From Pseudomonadota bacterium (GTDB lineage Bacteria; Pseudomonadota; Gammaproteobacteria; JAKAQQ01): 33,923 nucleotides of DNA. The stretch lies in contig JAJZBR010000005.1 of assembly GCA_021798795.1 (NCBI GenBank), positions 18,509-52,431 of the forward strand, read 5' to 3'. The notes below the pieces were generated by a model that made no database searches, was not told where the DNA came from, and saw only the letters and a program-made list of their open reading frames with translations. Shown in pieces: positions 31,190 to 33,923 of this stretch. The translations under genes and the position numbers were made by a program. Every line of letters begins with the position of its first letter. Within the stretch, counting starts at the first letter, position 1.

Positions 31190-32635
31190 ATGATGTCGAT
31201 GACGGCGATTGCGCCCGAGGCCTGGATCGCGGGTGGCGCCCTCTTCGTGGTGCTGCTTGAAGCCCTGCGTCCTTTTGTGAAGGACCGCGTGCTGGCTTGG
31301 GCGATTCCGGCGAGCACGCTTGTCGCGCTCGGGCTTGCCGCGATGACCGCGAGTTTTTGGCGTGGATCCAGTCAGGGTGTCTTCTTCGACGGAACACTCG
31401 TGGTCGACCCCCTCTCGCGCCTGCTTGTGGTCGCCGTGTCGGTTGTGGCGCTCCTCGTCGTGATCTACTCGGTCGGCGATCTCGAGCGGCATGATCTCGG
31501 ACACGGGGAGTACTATGCACTGCTTCTGACCGCAACCCTTGGAATACTCGCGATCGTGACGGGAGCGGATGTTCTGGTACTCTTCCTCGGGATCGAACTC
31601 CTTTCCCTGTCGCTTTATGCCATGGTCTCGATTGACCGCGAACGGGCGATTGCCGCCGAAGCCGCCATGAAGTACTTCTTTCTGGGCGCGATTGCCTCAG
31701 GCATTCTGCTCTATGGCCTTTCGCTCCTTTACGGTCTGAGCGGGACACTCTCGCTGGTGACTCTGCCCCGGATGATCCTCGGGCTCGGAGGTGGGGACCA
31801 TCTGCTTTTCTTCTTCGCGACCACATTTGTGATCGTAGCCCTCGCGTTCAAGTTCGGCGCGGCTCCCTTCCACATGTGGGTGCCGGACGTCTATGAAGGG
31901 TCGCCCACACCGATCACCCTTTTGGTTGCGACCATCCCCGAGCTCGGCGCGATTGCGCTATTTGTACGGCTTCTGGTTGTGGGGCTGCATCCCCTGATGA
32001 GCCAGTGGGCGCCCCTGGTGCTTGGAGTGGCCATCCTGTCTCTTCTGATCGGTAATCTGGCCGCGCTCGCCCAGAGCAACTTCAAGCGTCTGTTGGCGTA
32101 TTCAGCCATCGCGCATGTAGGTTTCATTCTGCTCGGTATTGCGACCGGAACGATTGAGGGCGAGATTGCGGCCATCTATTACACGGTCATCTATGTGAGC
32201 ATGACACTTCTCGCGTTCGGTCTGCTGCTCGCGCTCCGGGCGCGTGGACGGGACGTCGAGAGTCTCGATGATCTTGCCGGCTTGAGCCAGGTTCATCCCT
32301 GGTGGTCACTTCTCATGCTCTTTGCCATGTTTTCCTTGGCTGGTGTGCCGCCATTCATCGGGTTCTGGGCCAAGCTTGCGATTCTCCGTGCGCTCCTTGG
32401 AAATGGCGAAGCCTGGGTCGCCGTCTTGGCCGTGGTCATGGCGGTCGTTGGAGCTTTCTACTACCTCCGGGTCGTCAAAATCATGTATTTCGACCGCATC
32501 GCCAATGAGAAATCGGTGCCCGCACCGTGGGGAGTCCCCGAGATTGTCCTCTCTGTGAACGGCTGCGCTCTTTTTGTTCTGGGGCTCATGCCGGATGCGC
32601 TGTGGCAGCTTTGTGCCTGGGCCGTGCACCACTGA
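31190..32635 (+). CDS. nuoN: NADH-quinone oxidoreductase subunit N
   Basis: Third antiporter-like proton-pumping subunit. The 481-residue protein has LFLGIELLSLSLYAMV with the conserved Glu, MKYFFLGAIASGILLYG, AFKFGAAPFHMWVPDVYEG with the pump Lys, and LAYSAIAHVGFILLG. AGAGGGG upstream supports ATG 31190, although ATG 31193 or 31199 could also serve. It is separated from nuoM by 34 bp and ends the operon. Confidence 0.97.
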   Translation: MMSMTAIAPEAWIAGGALFVVLLEALRPFVKDRVLAWAIPASTLVALGLAAMTASFWRGSSQGVFFDGTLVVDPLSRLLVVAVSVVALLVVIYSVGDLERHDLGHGEYYALLLTATLGILAIVTGADVLVLFLGIELLSLSLYAMVSIDRERAIAAEAAMKYFFLGAIASGILLYGLSLLYGLSGTLSLVTLPRMILGLGGGDHLLFFFATTFVIVALAFKFGAAPFHMWVPDVYEGSPTPITLLVATIPELGAIALFVRLLVVGLHPLMSQWAPLVLGVAILSLLIGNLAALAQSNFKRLLAYSAIAHVGFILLGIATGTIEGEIAAIYYTVIYVSMTLLAFGLLLALRARGRDVESLDDLAGLSQVHPWWSLLMLFAMFSLAGVPPFIGFWAKLAILRALLGNGEAWVAVLAVVMAVVGAFYYLRVVKIMYFDRIANEKSVPAPWGVPEIVLSVNGCALFVLGLMPDALWQLCAWAVHH

Positions 32636-32661
32636 TCCATTGCGAAGGCGGGCTCGGTAAA

Positions 32662-32693
32662 GGAGCGATGCGGGACGCTTCCGGATGCGCTCC
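32662..32693 (+). terminator. Possible weak terminator after nuoN
   Basis: GGAGCG at 32662 pairs with CGCTCC at 32688, and the inner sequence (ATGCGG with CCGGAT) can extend the stem imperfectly. No T-run follows. It lies between the nuoN stop and the tRNA promoter, so it may act as a poor or factor-assisted terminator, or only as a 3' end stabiliser. Confidence 0.35.
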
Positions 32694-32706
32694 AAGCCTT
32701 GTGAAT

Positions 32707-32735
32707 TTGATGATTGGCCGCCAAGCGGTTAAAAT
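32707..32735 (+). promoter_or_regulatory. Sigma70 promoter of the initiator tRNA gene
   Basis: TTGATG (-35, 32707-32712) and TAAAAT (-10, 32730-32735) are separated by exactly 17 bp and lie 16 bp before the mature tRNA 5' end. It is one of the best-matched promoters in the window. Confidence 0.7.
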
Positions 32736-32751
32736 GAGCATGCAACCGGGA

Positions 32752-32828
32752 TGCGGGGTGGAGCAGTCTGGCAGCTCGTCGGGCTCATAACCCGAAGGTC
32801 GCAGGTTCAAATCCTGCCCCCGCTACCA
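32752..32828 (+). tRNA. metY: Initiator tRNA-fMet(CAU)
   Basis: A 77-nt tRNA with anticodon CAU in the loop CTCATAA. The three consecutive G-C pairs of the anticodon stem (GGG/CCC) mark it as an initiator. The 1-72 position is unpaired, also an initiator trait, but here it is T1 against T72 where E. coli has C1 and A72. The T arm is GCAGG-TTCAAAT-CCTGC and CCA is encoded. In many gammaproteobacteria this gene (metY in E. coli) leads rimP-nusA-infB; here accessory genes follow. Its last 13 bases recur at 33611-33623. Confidence 0.95.
32816..32828 (+). repeat. Direct repeat copy 1: tRNA-fMet 3' end
   Basis: GCCCCCGCTACCA, comprising the acceptor 3' strand, the discriminator and CCA. An identical 13-mer in the same orientation lies at 33611-33623. 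Together they bracket the toxin-antitoxin pair like attachment sites. Confidence 0.6.
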
Positions 32829-33227
32829 ACTTGATTTGGTGTGCGCTCGGGCATTGCGCTCCAGCCAGACCGCGAGATCTTCCTCGTTCAGTGAACCGTC
32901 GGCCACTGCCACGATTGTGGTGACCTCATCAGTCTGCGACGGCTCCAGTTCCCGCCCATTCAGATACAGAAATGCTCGTGTCGCCAAGAGCGCGGTGCGC
33001 TTGTTTCCGTCATTGAAGGGATGGTTCCTGGCGATTCCCAGGCACAGCGTGGCGGCGAGCCGAAAGATAGATGCTCGAGATTCGTATGCGAGCAGATTGC
33101 GCGGTCGGTCCAGGGCGCTCTCAAGCAGTCCGCCATCGCGGACTCCTGCAAGACCACCGAATTCATAAATGGCCTCGTCGTGAATTGCGGTCGCGATCGC
33201 TGAGCTGATCCGCTTCGGCTCGTTCAC
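32823..33227 (-). CDS. doc: Doc-type toxin (Fic/Doc family)
   Basis: A 134-residue toxin of the death-on-curing group. Its Fic motif HPFNDGNKR (69-77) fits Doc (HxFx[DN]xNKR) rather than AMP-transferring Fic proteins, and Doc proteins phosphorylate EF-Tu to halt translation. Early segments IHDEAIYEFGG and VRDGGLLESALDRPRN are also typical of the family. The start is GTG 33227, which overlaps the antitoxin stop (GTGA), so translation is coupled. The last Trp codon and TAG stop are the complement of the CCA and preceding CTA of the tRNA-fMet gene, so the gene overlaps the tRNA by six bases on the opposite strand. The active-site motif looks intact; the kinase activity is inferred from the family. 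Confidence 0.92.
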   Translation of the reverse strand: MNEPKRISSAIATAIHDEAIYEFGGLAGVRDGGLLESALDRPRNLLAYESRASIFRLAATLCLGIARNHPFNDGNKRTALLATRAFLYLNGRELEPSQTDEVTTIVAVADGSLNEEDLAVWLERNARAHTKSSW

Positions 33228-33454
33228 CGTTTGGCCAGTTCGTGCAAAGCATCGCGATGACGCCGCATGTACTCGCGCGTCGACTCGATCGCCGTCACGA
33301 AATCCGGGTCATACGGCGTGAGCCGAATGCCGTCGGACGTACGGATGGCGAACAGTTCGTCGCCCTCAGCCACGCCGAGGGACTCAACGACGTCCTTCGT
33401 CAGGATGACACCCAGGGAATTGCCGACTTTGCGTACCTTGACCACGACTGTCAT
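33224..33454 (-). CDS. AbrB/MazE-family antitoxin of the Doc toxin
   Basis: A 76-residue protein with the SpoVT-AbrB DNA-binding fold: KVRKVGNSLGVILTKDVVES, LGVAEGDELFAI and GIRLTPYDP. A charged C-terminal helix (FVTAIESTREYMRRHRDAL) probably wraps the toxin. ATG 33454 is chosen because GGGAG lies eight bases upstream and the fold begins at once; the frame is open further upstream without recognisable content. The partner of classical phage P1 Doc is Phd; here the antitoxin is of the AbrB/MazE type, a pairing known from other bacteria. It should repress its own promoter. Confidence 0.9.
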   Translation of the reverse strand: MTVVVKVRKVGNSLGVILTKDVVESLGVAEGDELFAIRTSDGIRLTPYDPDFVTAIESTREYMRRHRDALHELAKR

Positions 33455-33479
33455 AAAATTCACTCCCGTCATGCCAACT

Positions 33480-33508
33480 GTTATAACATACGTAATACAC
33501 TCTGGCAA
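33480..33508 (-). promoter_or_regulatory. Promoter and probable operator of the toxin-antitoxin operon
   Basis: On the minus strand TTGCCA (33508-33503) and TATAAC (33485-33480) are spaced 17 bp, 26 bp before the antitoxin ATG. The palindromes GTTATAAC (33480-33487) and TACGTA (33489-33494) overlap the -10 and spacer, suitable for repression by the dimeric AbrB-type antitoxin. Confidence 0.6.
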
Positions 33509-33610
33509 GCAGAGGCAGGACTTGCCGTTTGCGCTTGCTGCGACCAGGACCAAGCGGAATAATTGCAGATCAATTTCTATAAAATCAGGGCCGTTCAAAG
33601 CCCAACTCGC

Positions 33611-33623
33611 GCCCCCGCTACCA
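33611..33623 (+). repeat. Direct repeat copy 2: tRNA-fMet 3' end
   Basis: An exact 13-bp copy of the tRNA-fMet 3' terminus, 795 bp from the original. A T-loop-like GTTCAAA occurs 18 bp before it, but with wrong spacing, so no tRNA can be folded here. No integrase gene lies between the copies. Confidence 0.6.
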
Positions 33624-33624
33624 T

Positions 33625-33647
33625 GCTGAAACCCGCTCAGCGGCAGC
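33625..33647. repeat. Hairpin next to repeat copy 2
   Basis: GCTG-AAAC-CCGCT-C-AGCGG-CAGC can fold into a stem with one bulge. It overlaps the end of the minus-strand gene at 33637 and might stop that transcript before it enters the toxin-antitoxin unit, although no T-run follows. Confidence 0.35.
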
Positions 33648-33918
33648 TGATGCAGCCGGATTCCAGGCTACCTGTCTCTTTTGGCTCGCCGTCACTTCGG
33701 CCAAAAAATGGGATGCTTTTTTGACGGTGCGTAGGGAGCAGATTTTCACCAGAGACCACATATAAAAACTCCTTGTTGCGGACATGGCTGATTTGCCCAA
33801 CTTTCTCGCCCTTGGGACTGTAAATGCCGATCTGGGCGCCGACGTAGCGTTTGAAATCGTTTTCGATGACCGTGATATAACGCTTCCCATCATATAGAGT
33901 TGCTAACAATCCCTCCAT
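33637..33918 (-). CDS. Unrecognised small protein
   Basis: A possible 93-residue protein that I do not recognise. From ATG 33918, with AAGAG just upstream, the first 65 residues look like real coding sequence with a mix of hydrophobic strands and charged turns: LYDGKRYITVIENDF, KRYVGAQIGIYSPKGEKVGQ and NKEFLYVVSGENLL. The final 28 residues are less convincing. They follow runs of six A and six T, and a one-base shift there would give another ending that stops with Trp-TAG inside the 13-bp repeat. It has no membrane segment or known motif. It lies beyond the second tRNA-end repeat and is probably accessory. The window ends five bases upstream, so an earlier start cannot be excluded. Confidence 0.45.
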   Translation of the reverse strand: MEGLLATLYDGKRYITVIENDFKRYVGAQIGIYSPKGEKVGQISHVRNKEFLYVVSGENLLPTHRQKSIPFFGRSDGEPKETGSLESGCISCR

Positions 33919-33923
33919 CTCTT

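Noticed and set aside
33455-33598. Longer N-terminus for the AbrB-type antitoxin
   Set aside because: The extension overlaps the promoter and palindromes, is Cys-rich and unlike the family, while ATG 33454 has a good ribosome site and starts the conserved fold.

Overview
This window is a GC-rich stretch of chromosome, most likely from a gammaproteobacterium. The evidence is gene order: pcnB-folK-deoxynucleoside kinase-panBCD, carAB-greA-rlmE-ftsH-folP-glmM-tpiA-secG-tRNA-Leu-nuoA-N, then an initiator tRNA. Pseudomonads, xanthomonads and related gammaproteobacteria keep much the same order. Complex I has separate nuoC and nuoD genes. Genus and lifestyle cannot be fixed from the window.

Layout. 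(1) Positions 1-1457 are accessory DNA: an intact SAM-dependent methyltransferase, then a decayed transposase region that fuses an IS630-type remnant to a DUF4338 (DruA-like) remnant. It ends at the 3' end of a minus-strand tRNA-Glu(CUC). (2) 1458-6218 holds tRNA-Glu, then a mostly overlapping plus-strand block: pcnB (RNA polyadenylation), folK (folate), a deoxynucleoside kinase, and panB, panC and panD (pantothenate). (3) 6219-6516 is a leader with a perfect 9-bp inverted repeat. It precedes 6517-17956: carAB (carbamoyl phosphate), greA, a small membrane protein, rlmE, ftsH, folP, glmM, tpiA and secG. (4) 17994-32635 holds tRNA-Leu(GAG) and the complete 14-gene nuoA-N operon for proton-pumping NADH:quinone oxidoreductase. 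Most of its genes are joined by ATGA/GTGA-type overlaps, so translation is probably coupled. (5) 32707-32828 is an initiator tRNA gene (metY) with a good sigma70 promoter.

(6) From 32829 the core order breaks. The usual metY-rimP-nusA-infB continuation is absent. Instead there is a minus-strand toxin-antitoxin pair with an AbrB/MazE-type antitoxin and a Doc-type Fic-fold toxin. It is bracketed by a 13-bp exact repeat of the tRNA 3' end (32816-32828 and 33611-33623). The toxin's last codon and stop are the complement of the tRNA end. Beyond the second repeat lies an unrecognised small gene.

The core segment is therefore bounded at both ends by tRNA genes whose 3' ends point outward into accessory DNA. 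I did not find a clearly new multi-gene system. The most unusual feature is the roughly 0.8-kb toxin-antitoxin islet, which looks like an integrase-less element attached to the initiator tRNA gene.
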